Shown: positions 1 to 6,488 of the stretch, in pieces
Position numbering within the stretch: position 1 is the stretch's first letter
How the letters are laid out: each line of letters starts with the position of its first letter
NCBI GenBank assembly: GCA_007121115.1
Contig: SKMI01000105.1
Coordinates: forward strand, 1 to 8,380
Length of the DNA: 8,380 bases
Direction of reading: 5' to 3'
From: Paracoccaceae bacterium
GTDB lineage: Bacteria > Pseudomonadota > Alphaproteobacteria > Rhodobacterales > Rhodobacteraceae
The notes under the pieces: generated by a model
Databases searched by the model: none
Seen by the model: the letters and a program-made list of their open reading frames with translations, nothing else
Told to the model about the DNA's origin: nothing
Position numbers and translations under genes: made by a program

Positions 1-173
1 TTCTGCACGTCGATTTCCACCCCCGCCACGCCAAGCCCGCGCAGATAGTCGAAGCCCGCCATGGTGTTTTCCGGCAGCACGCCGCGCGCGCCCCGGTGCC
101 CATAGATGCGCGGCGGCCCGTCGCCGCGGCGCAGCCGTACCGTTCCCGCGACTTCCGCAGCTTCAGGCGACAC
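1..173 (-). CDS. ugpQ: Glycerophosphodiester phosphodiesterase, 5' part only (UgpQ-like)
   Basis: Only the N-terminal 57 codons are in the window; the gene continues past base 1. The enzyme family hydrolyses glycerophosphodiesters to sn-glycerol-3-phosphate plus an alcohol such as choline or ethanolamine, in the cytoplasm when partnered with Ugp. Visible are the family's signature residues: the catalytic His-Arg-Gly in GHRGARG (about residues 25-31), the PENT motif (34-37), and the metal-binding Glu and Asp of VEIDV (52-56). The reading frame is open upstream into ugpC. I chose the GTG at 173, which overlaps the ugpC stop by 11 bp with a GGAA stretch in front, but a GTG at 182 in the same frame is equally possible. 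The overlap implies translational coupling and matches the ugpBAECQ order of E. coli. Family assignment is firm; the name ugpQ rests mostly on context. Confidence 0.85.
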   Translation of the reverse strand, partial: MSPEAAEVAGTVRLRRGDGPPRIYGHRGARGVLPENTMAGFDYLRGLGVAGVEIDVQ

Positions 174-1215
174 GCTGGCCACTTTCCAGATCGAACGGAT
201 GCAGGGCGCTGCGCTTGATGCTGAAGGTCATTTCCTGACCTTCAGCGACGTCGGGGACCTGCCCCAGCCGGACGACCACGTTCCTGTCGAAGCCTTCGAA
301 CCGCATGTGCAGATGACTTTCCGCGCCCGCCGGTTCCAGCAGTAGAAGCTGGCCGGAAAGCTGCAGATCGCCTTCGCCCGGCTGGTCGGTCGAGAAATCC
401 TCGGGGCGGATGCCGATCAGGTCGGCCTTGGACGGCACATGCGCCAGCCCGTCGGCCTCGACCTTTTCGCGCATGAAATCGGCGGGCAGCATGTTCATCG
501 CCGGAGAGCCGATGAACCCGGCCACAAAGGTGGTTTCCGGGCGCGAATAGAGGTCCATCGGTGTGCCCACCTGTTCGATCACGCCCCCGTTCAGCACCAC
601 CAGCCGGTCGGCCATGGTCATCGCCTCCAGCTGGTCATGGGTCACGTAGAGCGAGGTGGTCCTCAGCCGCCGCTGCAACTGCCGGATTTCCACCCGCATC
701 TGCACGCGGAGTTTCGCGTCCAGGTTCGACAGCGGCTCGTCGAACAGGAAGGCCGCGGGTTCGCGCACCAGCGCGCGGCCCATGGCGACCCGCTGGCGCT
801 GGCCGCCCGAAAGCTGGCGCGGCTTGCGGTCCAGGAACTGCGCGATTTCCAGCATGGTGGCGGCCTCGCGCACGCGGCGGTCGATCTCGGCCTTCTTGAA
901 GCCGCGGTTCTTCAGCCCGTAGGCGAGGTTGTTGAACACCGTCATGTGCGGGTAAAGCGCGTAGTTCTGGAACACCATGGCGATGTCGCGCTCCGCTGGT
1001 TCCAGCTTGTTCACCACCCGCTCGCCGATCTTGAGCGTGCCGTCGGTGATGGTTTCCAGCCCCGCGACCATGCGCAGGAGCGTGGACTTGCCGCAGCCCG
1101 AAGGCCCGACCAGCACGATCATCTCGCCGTCCGCGATATCGAGGTTCACGTTCGAAACCGCCTTCACGCCGCCGGTATAGACCTTGCACAGGTTGTCCAT
1201 GTGGATCGTGGCCAT
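163..1215 (-). CDS. ugpC: sn-glycerol-3-phosphate ABC transporter ATP-binding protein UgpC
   Basis: A 350-residue ATPase subunit that powers uptake of glycerol-3-phosphate and glycerophosphodiesters at the inner face of the membrane; E. coli UgpC is of similar length (about 356). All nucleotide-binding motifs are intact: Walker A GPSGCGKST (37-45), Q-loop Gln83 in FQNYALYPHM, signature LSGGQ (135-139), Walker B ending FLFDE (156-160), D-loop SNLD (163-166) and switch His193. The C-terminal third is the TOBE-type regulatory domain of the MalK/UgpC group, with the family phrases FIGSPAMN and IGIRPED. The ATG at 1215 follows the ugpE stop by 3 bp, with a GGAG stretch inside the end of ugpE serving as ribosome site. 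The family is shared with sugar importers, but the neighbours UgpB, UgpA and UgpE are specific enough to settle the substrate class. Confidence 0.95.
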   Translation of the reverse strand: MATIHMDNLCKVYTGGVKAVSNVNLDIADGEMIVLVGPSGCGKSTLLRMVAGLETITDGTLKIGERVVNKLEPAERDIAMVFQNYALYPHMTVFNNLAYGLKNRGFKKAEIDRRVREAATMLEIAQFLDRKPRQLSGGQRQRVAMGRALVREPAAFLFDEPLSNLDAKLRVQMRVEIRQLQRRLRTTSLYVTHDQLEAMTMADRLVVLNGGVIEQVGTPMDLYSRPETTFVAGFIGSPAMNMLPADFMREKVEADGLAHVPSKADLIGIRPEDFSTDQPGEGDLQLSGQLLLLEPAGAESHLHMRFEGFDRNVVVRLGQVPDVAEGQEMTFSIKRSALHPFDLESGQRVA

Positions 1216-1218
1216 GGG

Positions 1219-2067
1219 TTATTTCTCCGTCTCGGTCAGGCCCTTCACGAACAGGCGCTGCATGAACAGGATGACAAGCACCGGGGGCAGGGCGGCCAGC
1301 ACCACGGTGGCCATGACCAGATGCCACAAGGGTTCGCTGTCGCCTCCGGTCACCATGCGCTGGATGCCCATGACGATAGTGTAATAGTCTGGGTCGGTGG
1401 TGATCAGCAGCGGCCAGAGATACTGGTTCCAGCCATAGATGAACATGATCACGAAGAGCGCCGCGATATTGGTGATGGAAAGCGGCAGCAGGATGTCCTT
1501 GAAGAACTTCATCGGCCCGGCACCGTCCACGCGGGCGGCCTCCATCAATTCCTCGGGCACGGTCATGAAGAACTGCCGGAACAGGAAGGTCGCGGTGGCC
1601 GAAGCGATGAGCGGGATCGACAGGCCCGCGAAGCTGTTCAGCATCCCGAAATCGGCCACCACCTGAAAGGTCGGCACGATCCGCACCTCGACCGGCAGCA
1701 TCAGCGTCAGGAAGATGATCCAGAAGAAGAAGATGCGGAACGGAAAGCGGAAATAGACGATGGCAAAGGCCGACAGGATGGAGATCGACAGCTTGCCGAT
1801 GGTGATCGCCATGGCCATGACGAAGCTGTTCCACATCATGCCCCCGATGGGCGGCGTGCCCGCGCGCGAGCGCCCTTCGGTGATGGCGGTTGTGTAGTTC
1901 TCCCAGGCGTGGGTGCCGGGCCAGAGCGGCATCACGCCCCGCACAAAGGTGCCCGGCGGATGGGTGGAGGCGATGATCGCCACATAGACCGGAAAGACGA
2001 TGATGGCGACGCCCAGGATCAGGACGACATGGGCGAAGAAGTTGCCCCAGCGATTGTTTTCGACCAT
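1219..2067 (-). CDS. ugpE: sn-glycerol-3-phosphate ABC transporter permease UgpE
   Basis: A 282-residue inner-membrane permease (E. coli UgpE is 281), the second half of the translocation channel. Hydrophobic segments are visible at about residues 11-33, 80-104, 112-132, 147-168, 197-221 and 247-270, fitting the six-helix MalG-type fold. The cytoplasmic EAA loop that docks on UgpC is clear at about 176-196 (EAARVDGAGPMKFFKDILLP), with the invariant Gly. The ATG at 2067 lies 12 bp after the ugpA stop, and the gap is G-rich (GGGGGCAGGG) and can serve as ribosome site. It is tightly packed with ugpC downstream, so it belongs to the same transcript. Nothing is broken or unusual. Confidence 0.95.
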   Translation of the reverse strand: MVENNRWGNFFAHVVLILGVAIIVFPVYVAIIASTHPPGTFVRGVMPLWPGTHAWENYTTAITEGRSRAGTPPIGGMMWNSFVMAMAITIGKLSISILSAFAIVYFRFPFRIFFFWIIFLTLMLPVEVRIVPTFQVVADFGMLNSFAGLSIPLIASATATFLFRQFFMTVPEELMEAARVDGAGPMKFFKDILLPLSITNIAALFVIMFIYGWNQYLWPLLITTDPDYYTIVMGIQRMVTGGDSEPLWHLVMATVVLAALPPVLVILFMQRLFVKGLTETEK

Positions 2068-2079
2068 GGCCCTGCCCCC

Positions 2080-2970
2080 TCAGTAATTCACGCGCCGCTC
2101 GATATAGCGGAACTGGATGACGGTCAGGACGATGACGATCGCCATCAGCACCACCGACTGCGCCGCCGAAGACCCGAAATTCAGGTTCACGAAGCCGTCG
2201 CGATAGACCTTGTAGACTAGGATGTTGGTCGCCTGCGCCGGACCGCCCTCGGTAGTGGCATGGATCACGCCGAAGGTGTCGAACATCGCGTAGACGATGT
2301 TGATGACCATCAGGAAGAAGGTGATCGGCGACAGGAGTGGGAAGACGATGGTCCAGAAGCGTTTCATCCGGCCGGCGCCGTCGATGGCCGCGGCCTCGAT
2401 GAGCGAATGCGGGATGGATTGCAATCCGGCCAGAAAGAACAGGAAGTTGTAACTGATCTGTCGCCAGGCCGAGGCGATGATGACCATGATCATGGCGTCA
2501 TTGCTGTCGCGCCGGTGGTTCCAGTCATAGCCCACCATGTCCAGCATGTAGGGCATGATGCCGATGGAGGGGTTGAAGATGAACCACCACAGCACGCCCG
2601 CGATCGCGGGCGCGATGGCGTATGGCCAGACCAGAAAGGTGGTGTAGCTGTCGCGCGAGTGGATCATGCGGTTGACCATCACCGCGAGCAGCAGCGCCAC
2701 CGACATGGACAGAAGCGTGGTGCCGACGGCGAAGACCGCGGTGACCTTCAGCGAATTCAGATAGAGCGGATCGGCGAAGATCGCCCTGAAATTATCAAAC
2801 CAGACAAAGGTGTCGGGCCGGATACCGAACGCGTCGCCCTGCCGGTAGACCGATTGCCGGAGCGCCTGAAACGAAGGCCAGATGAAGAAGATCAGGGTGA
2901 TGATCACCTGCGGGGCCAGCAGCGCATAGGGCAGCCAGCTGCCGGTGAAGGTCATGCGTTTGGTCTGCAT
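2080..2970 (-). CDS. ugpA: sn-glycerol-3-phosphate ABC transporter permease UgpA
   Basis: A 296-residue permease (E. coli UgpA is 295), the MalF-like channel half. The N-terminus SWLPYALLAPQ followed by a hydrophobic helix, the phrase QISYNFLFF (171-179), the EAA loop at about 191-210 (IEAAAIDGAGRMKRFW), and the stretch SSAAQSVVLM (267-276) closely resemble E. coli UgpA as I remember it. The frame stays open to a TTG at 3027, but that start would lie at the edge of the hairpin after ugpB and add 19 residues with no counterpart in the family, so I chose the ATG at 2970. Its ribosome site is weak (GGAC just upstream), consistent with lower expression than ugpB or with coupling. The ugpE start follows 12 bp after its stop. 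Confidence 0.94.
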   Translation of the reverse strand: MQTKRMTFTGSWLPYALLAPQVIITLIFFIWPSFQALRQSVYRQGDAFGIRPDTFVWFDNFRAIFADPLYLNSLKVTAVFAVGTTLLSMSVALLLAVMVNRMIHSRDSYTTFLVWPYAIAPAIAGVLWWFIFNPSIGIMPYMLDMVGYDWNHRRDSNDAMIMVIIASAWRQISYNFLFFLAGLQSIPHSLIEAAAIDGAGRMKRFWTIVFPLLSPITFFLMVINIVYAMFDTFGVIHATTEGGPAQATNILVYKVYRDGFVNLNFGSSAAQSVVLMAIVIVLTVIQFRYIERRVNY

Positions 2971-2990
2971 CGGTCCAGTCCGCGCAAGGG

Positions 2991-3024
2991 AAAACTGCCC
3001 GCCCCCGTTTCCGGGGGCGGGCAG
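2991..3024 (-). terminator. Strong hairpin with short T run between ugpB and ugpA
   Basis: A perfect inverted repeat with 13-bp GC-rich arms (left 2995-3007, right 3012-3024) and a 4-nt loop sits 12 bp after the ugpB stop and about 20 bp before the ugpA start. Read on the minus strand it is followed by TTTT (2994-2991). This is the shape of an intrinsic terminator, but it lies inside an operon whose downstream genes need the same promoter. I infer partial termination and/or 3'-end protection of the ugpB message, giving more binding protein than permease. The arm pairing is directly visible; the function is inferred. Confidence 0.75.
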
Positions 3025-3036
3025 CAAGGGTTGGCC

Positions 3037-4359
3037 TCAGTTCATGGACGCTTCGAACTCGCGCAGCAGCGCGTTGCCGCGGCGCACCGCGTCATCGGCG
3101 CCTTCCTGGCCGGTCTTGGAGCCCGCCATCACCGCTTCCATCTCTTCCGAGATGATGTCGCGGATCTGGACGAAGTTGCCGAAGCGCAGTCCGCTGGAGT
3201 TCTCGGTCGGCGGGTTCAGCGTCATCTGCCGGATCGAGGTGTCGGCGCCGGGGTTCTCGTCGTAATACCCCTGCTCGGCCGTCAGGTCATAGGACGCCTG
3301 GGTGATCGGCAGATAGCCGGTGTCCTGGTGCCACTGCGCCTGAACCTCGGGCTGCGACAGGAACTCGAAGAAGGCCGCGACGGCGGCGTATTCCTCGTCC
3401 GTGTGCCCGGTCAGGACCCAGAGCGTGGCGCCGCCGATGATTGTGTTCTGCGGCGCGCCCTCGACATCGTCATAGTAGGGCTGGAAGCCGTAGCCGACCT
3501 CGAACTCCGAGTTCGCCAGCACCCCGGCGCGGCTGGCCGAAGAGCCGAAGACGAAGCCGCATTCCTCGGCATAGAAGGCCGGGAAGGCATCCGGGCCAGG
3601 CCCGGGACCGCCCCAGCGGAACACGTTGTCATCCTGCCAGGCGGCCAGGTTGTCCCAGTGCCGCGCGACCGTTTCGTTGTTGAACACGAATTCGGTGTCG
3701 AACCCTTCGAACCCGTTCGCGCGGGTGCCCAGCGGGATGTTGTGCCAGGCACTGAAGTTTTCCAGCATCACCCAGGACGGCCACGAGGTGGTGAACCCGC
3801 AGGGTGCGGCGCCCGATTCGACGATCTGGCGCGCGGCGGCCTCGGCCTCGGCCCAGGTGGCGGGCGGCGTCTCCGGGTCCAGCCCGGCGGCTTCGAACAC
3901 GTCCTTGTTGTAATACATGATCGGTGTGGACGAGTTGAACGGGAAGGACAGCATGTTGCCGTCCGGGTCAGTGTAGTAGCTGACCACTGTGTCCAGATAG
4001 GCGTCCGGGTCGAACATCACATCGTTGTCCGCCATCAGCTGGTAGATCGGATAGATCGCGCCCTCGGCGGCCATCATGGTGCCGGTGCCGACCTCGAACA
4101 CCTGCAGGATGTGCGGCTGCTGGTTGGCCCGGAACGCGGCGATGGCGCCGGTCATCGTCTCGGTATAGGTGCCGCGATAGCTGGGCACTACGCGATACTG
4201 GTCCTGGCTTTCGTTGAACGCCTCGGCCACGCCTTCCAGCAGTTCGCCCAGCTCGCCGCCCATGGCGTGCCACCAGTTGACCGACACTTCGGCATGGGCC
4301 CAGACCGGCGTCAGGGCCGTCGTGGCAGCCAGTGCGGCGCCAAAAACTCGCTTCTTCAT
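3037..4359 (-). CDS. ugpB: sn-glycerol-3-phosphate-binding periplasmic protein UgpB
   Basis: A 440-residue solute-binding protein (E. coli UgpB is 438) that captures glycerol-3-phosphate and glycerophosphodiesters in the periplasm and hands them to UgpA/UgpE. The N-terminus MKKRVFGAALAATTALTPVW is a classic Sec signal peptide, with likely cleavage after AHA (21-23). There is no lipobox Cys. Mature-protein segments shared with E. coli UgpB, from memory, include WWHAMGGELG (29-38), ILQVFEVGTGTMMA (84-97), FPFNSSTP (139-146), IIGGATLWV (307-315), TGYLPIT (347-353) and NPGADTSIRQM (369-379). The frame is open to a TTG at 4392, but the ATG at 4359 has an excellent ribosome site (GGGAGG, 5 nt spacing) and begins the signal peptide. 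It is the first gene of the operon, downstream of a Pho-box-like site. Confidence 0.96.
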   Translation of the reverse strand: MKKRVFGAALAATTALTPVWAHAEVSVNWWHAMGGELGELLEGVAEAFNESQDQYRVVPSYRGTYTETMTGAIAAFRANQQPHILQVFEVGTGTMMAAEGAIYPIYQLMADNDVMFDPDAYLDTVVSYYTDPDGNMLSFPFNSSTPIMYYNKDVFEAAGLDPETPPATWAEAEAAARQIVESGAAPCGFTTSWPSWVMLENFSAWHNIPLGTRANGFEGFDTEFVFNNETVARHWDNLAAWQDDNVFRWGGPGPGPDAFPAFYAEECGFVFGSSASRAGVLANSEFEVGYGFQPYYDDVEGAPQNTIIGGATLWVLTGHTDEEYAAVAAFFEFLSQPEVQAQWHQDTGYLPITQASYDLTAEQGYYDENPGADTSIRQMTLNPPTENSSGLRFGNFVQIRDIISEEMEAVMAGSKTGQEGADDAVRRGNALLREFEASMN

Positions 4360-4364
4360 GATAT

Positions 4365-4370
4365 CCTCCC
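4365..4370 (-). promoter_or_regulatory. Shine-Dalgarno site of ugpB
   Basis: GGGAGG on the minus strand, 5 nt before the ATG at 4359. It is the strongest ribosome site seen in the window and decides the ugpB start against the in-frame TTG at 4392, which would put 11 charged residues before the signal peptide. Confidence 0.85.
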
Positions 4371-4405
4371 TTTCAAGGGGATCGGTTGACAACCATTCTC
4401 CACGA

Positions 4406-4422
4406 CGCCCCGCAGCGGGGCG
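4406..4422 (-). other. Perfect hairpin in the ugpB leader
   Basis: The 17-bp sequence CGCCCCGCAGCGGGGCG has perfect 8-bp complementary arms around one base, so a real RNA stem would be shorter with a 3-5 nt loop. It lies about 47-63 bp before the ugpB start, downstream of the Pho-box-like site, so it would be in the ugpB 5' leader if transcription starts near the box. No T run follows on the minus strand, so it is unlikely to be a terminator. A role in transcript stability is a guess. Confidence 0.45.
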
Positions 4423-4450
4423 CCGCTCCCCGAACGCCTACGCTGGCACT

Positions 4451-4468
4451 GTAACAGTTATAAGACAA
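4451..4468 (-). promoter_or_regulatory. Pho-box-like PhoB operator upstream of ugpB
   Basis: Minus-strand sequence TTGTCTTATAACTGTTAC. Set against the E. coli Pho box, CTGTCATAWAWCTGTCAY, it agrees at 15 of 18 positions. It keeps the defining layout: two 7-bp direct repeats (TTGTCTT and CTGTTAC) spaced 11 bp apart around a 4-bp all-A/T centre. It ends 91 bp before the ugpB ATG, pointing toward the operon. The E. coli ugp operon is known to be PhoB-controlled, so the location is the expected one. A good -10 at the usual distance is not obvious (TAGGCG is the nearest), which lowers certainty. Confidence 0.65.
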
Positions 4469-4497
4469 GTGAATTTTTTCGACTTTATTCATAACAA

Positions 4498-4533
4498 CAT
4501 GCTATAGACACGGCAGATCAACAGCATAGCATG
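4498..4533 (+). promoter_or_regulatory. Inverted repeat at the lysR promoter/start region
   Basis: Two perfectly complementary 8-bp arms, CATGCTAT (4498-4505) and ATAGCATG (4526-4533), are separated by 20 bp and end 5 bp before the lysR ATG. A possible -10 hexamer, TATAGA (4503-4508), overlaps the left arm; no convincing -35 is seen at the standard distance. LysR-type regulators often bind interrupted dyads next to their own promoter, so this may be an autoregulatory site. It lacks a clear T-N11-A core, and the functional call is tentative. Confidence 0.35.
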
Positions 4534-4538
4534 CCGCC

Positions 4539-5459
4539 ATGAGCACGCCCCTGCGCCCGCGCCAACTCGAAGCCCTGCACGCCGTTGTCGCCCACGGGTC
4601 GATGACGCGGGCCTCGCAGCACCTCAACATCTCGCAACCGGCGGTGAGTCGCCTGCTGGCCGATCTTTCGGCGGATCTGGGCTTTGCGCTTTTCGAACGC
4701 CGCGACGGCCAGCTTGCCCCCACGCCCGAGGCCCGCGCGCTCCTACCCGATATCCGGCGGCTGATGGAGCTGCTGGAGCGGATTTCGGAAACCAGCCGCA
4801 ACCTGACCGAACGGCGGGCGGGCACGCTGCGAATCGCCTGCCTGCCGGGATTCGCCGTCAGTCATCTGCCGCAGGTGCTGGCCGGGTTCCTGCGCGAACG
4901 CCCGGGCGTGCGCGCCACCATCGAACCGGATCGCCCGGACCGGATCCTGGAATGGATGGTGGGCGAACAGTTCGATCTGGGCATCACCGACGGGTTCGAA
5001 TTCACCGGCCACCCGGCGGTGGAGCACGAGGCGATCGACCTGCGCACGGTCTGCGTCTTCCCCCAGGCCAGCCCGCTTGCCGGGCTGCAAACCGTAACCC
5101 CCGGCGATCTGGCGGATGCCCAACTGATCCACACGCGGCGGACCACCCCCTACTTCCGCGAGGTCGAGGCGGCGTTCAATGCCCGCAGCGTGGCCATGCC
5201 GTCGTTCATCGAGGCGCGCCAGTTCACCACCGCCTGCGAACTGGTCTGCGCCGGGGTCGGTGTGGCGATCATCAGCGAACTGGATGCGGTGAAATACACC
5301 GGGCGCGGGCTGGCGTTCCGCCCGTTCCGCCCCGCGGTGGCGCACCGGCTGGCACTGGTCCGCCCGGTGCACAAGCAGGCGTCGCTGCTGACGCTGGATT
5401 TCATGGAAACCTTCGTCGACAGCCTGCGGCCCTACGTCATGGCGTCAGAGCGCCGCTGA
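4539..5459 (+). CDS. LysR-family transcriptional regulator
   Basis: A 306-residue DNA-binding regulator of typical LysR length. The N-terminal winged helix-turn-helix spans about residues 5-65, with recognition segment SMTRASQHLNISQPAVSRLL (21-40) and the wing phrase LGFALFERRDGQLAPTPEA (47-65). A linker helix follows at about 70-92, then the two-lobed periplasmic-binding-type effector domain from about 96 (LRIACLPGF) to 295. The ATG at 4539 fits the family N-terminus, but no Shine-Dalgarno sequence is visible, so translation may be weak or leaderless. It is divergent from ugpB and convergent with the methyltransferase gene. By position it could control itself and the ugp operon or another locus; the effector cannot be told from the sequence. 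Family is certain, target unknown. Confidence 0.93.
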   Translation: MSTPLRPRQLEALHAVVAHGSMTRASQHLNISQPAVSRLLADLSADLGFALFERRDGQLAPTPEARALLPDIRRLMELLERISETSRNLTERRAGTLRIACLPGFAVSHLPQVLAGFLRERPGVRATIEPDRPDRILEWMVGEQFDLGITDGFEFTGHPAVEHEAIDLRTVCVFPQASPLAGLQTVTPGDLADAQLIHTRRTTPYFREVEAAFNARSVAMPSFIEARQFTTACELVCAGVGVAIISELDAVKYTGRGLAFRPFRPAVAHRLALVRPVHKQASLLTLDFMETFVDSLRPYVMASERR

Positions 5460-5470
5460 AACCGCGCCCG

Positions 5471-5487
5471 GCCCTGCACCGCAGGGC
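5471..5487. terminator. Hairpin between convergent lysR and methyltransferase genes
   Basis: GCCCTGC-ACC-GCAGGGC: 7-bp perfect arms with a 3-nt loop in the 37-bp gap between two convergent stop codons (5459 and 5497). The position suits a bidirectional terminator, but neither side has a T run, so it may act with Rho or only as a 3'-end stem. Confidence 0.45.
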
Positions 5488-5496
5488 GCTCCCCCG

Positions 5497-6456
5497 TCAC
5501 CCCCGCGCGCGTCGTCCGCCCCGGCGCCCGCCGGTGCTGGCCGTGGCGGCGCGCGAGGCGTCGGCGAAGCTTGCGCCTTCCTTCACCGCGTCCAGCACCT
5601 TGGCCATGCGGATCCAGGCGCCGCCGTTGGCATCGTGGTTCATCAGCAGGTTGGCGGCGCGGATCGCCTCCATTTCCACCGCGCGGACGGGGTTCATGAT
5701 CGCGCTGGTCATGCCCGCGCCGATGGCCATGGGCAGGAAGGCCGCGTTCACGCCGTGCCGGTTCGGCAGGCCGAAGCTGATGTTCGACGCCCCGCAGGTG
5801 GTGTTCACGCCCAGTTCGGCGCGGAGCCGCCGCACCAGCGCGAACACCTGCTGCCCGGCGCTGGCCATGGCGCCCACCGGCATCACCAGCGGGTCCACAA
5901 CGATGTCATGCGCAGGGATCCCGAAATCGGCGGCGCGTTCGACGATCTTCTTCGCCACCTCGAAGCGCACGTCGGGGTCTTCGGAAATGCCGGTGTCGTC
6001 GTTGGAAATGGCGACCACGGGGACGTTGTATTTCTTGACCAGCGGCAGGATCGCCTCCAGCCGGTCCTCCTCGCCGGTGACCGAGTTCAGGAGCGGCCGC
6101 CCGCTGGTCGCGGCCAGCCCCGCCTCCAGCGCCGCCGGGACCGAACTGTCGATGCATAGGGGCACATCCACCAGCCCCTGCACCAGTTCGATCATCTTGG
6201 TCATCAGCGGTGGTTCGGTCTCGTTCGGGTTCGGGTTGGAGTTGTAGACCACGCCCGCGTTCACATCGAGCACCATGGCCCCGCAGGCGACCTGCTCCAG
6301 CGCGTCCTTTTCGACGGTCGAGAAATCCCCGGCCTCCAGTTCGGCGGCCAGTTTCTTGCGCCCGGTGGGGTTGATGCGTTCCCCGATCACGCAGAAGGGT
6401 TCATCGAACCCGATGACAACGGTCCTGGTGGCGGATTCGACGACGGTGCGGGTCAT
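5497..6456 (-). CDS. Methyltetrahydrofolate:corrinoid methyltransferase-like protein (pterin-binding, AcsE/MtgA/CmuB type)
   Basis: A 319-residue pterin-binding TIM-barrel protein of the family that moves a methyl group between tetrahydrofolate and a protein-bound corrinoid in the cytoplasm. Motifs in order are IGERINPTGRK (24-34), LDVNAG (63-68), CIDSS (101-105), LNSVTGE (123-129), VVDPLVMP (187-194) and GASNISFGLPNR (222-233). Aligned by eye to Moorella AcsE, the folate/catalytic residues Asp75, Asn96, Asp160 and Asn199 correspond to Asp103, Asn124, Asp188 and Asn225, all kept. It is longer than AcsE (262) because of an Asn/Pro-rich insertion at about 70-84 and an Arg/Gly-rich tail at about 302-319. 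Its ATG lies 32 bp after the stop of the MetF-like gene, so the two are probably cotranscribed. Dihydropteroate synthase and MetH share the fold, but lack this motif order. Relatives act in methylotrophic or betaine demethylation; the actual methyl donor is not visible. Confidence 0.85.
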   Translation of the reverse strand: MTRTVVESATRTVVIGFDEPFCVIGERINPTGRKKLAAELEAGDFSTVEKDALEQVACGAMVLDVNAGVVYNSNPNPNETEPPLMTKMIELVQGLVDVPLCIDSSVPAALEAGLAATSGRPLLNSVTGEEDRLEAILPLVKKYNVPVVAISNDDTGISEDPDVRFEVAKKIVERAADFGIPAHDIVVDPLVMPVGAMASAGQQVFALVRRLRAELGVNTTCGASNISFGLPNRHGVNAAFLPMAIGAGMTSAIMNPVRAVEMEAIRAANLLMNHDANGGAWIRMAKVLDAVKEGASFADASRAATASTGGRRGGRRARG

Positions 6457-6488
6457 GTCTGGCCTGATTTTCTGCGTGTGGTGGGTCG

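Noticed and set aside
635..1834. A 399-codon minus-strand frame overlapping ugpE and ugpC
   Set aside because: It is a frame-shifted reading of ugpE and ugpC; both real frames are intact with full motifs, so there is no frameshift to explain.
439..2220. A 593-codon open frame on the plus strand opposite ugpC and ugpE
   Set aside because: Its product is rich in His, Asp, Arg and Gln with no recognisable domain, and it lies antisense to two certain genes. It is the usual antisense shadow of GC-rich codon use.
2971..3027. N-terminal extension of ugpA starting at a TTG at 3027
   Set aside because: The extra 19 residues would be translated from the hairpin itself and have no counterpart in UgpA proteins; the ATG at 2970 gives family length.
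2260..4389. A 709-codon open frame on the plus strand opposite ugpA and ugpB
   Set aside because: It mirrors the codon pattern of ugpA and ugpB on the other strand, lacks domains and has a biased composition. It is not a gene.
4952..6247. A 431-codon plus-strand frame running from lysR across the convergent gene
   Set aside because: It is lysR in the wrong frame joined to the antisense of the methyltransferase gene. Its protein is low in complexity and crosses a hairpin at 5471-5487.
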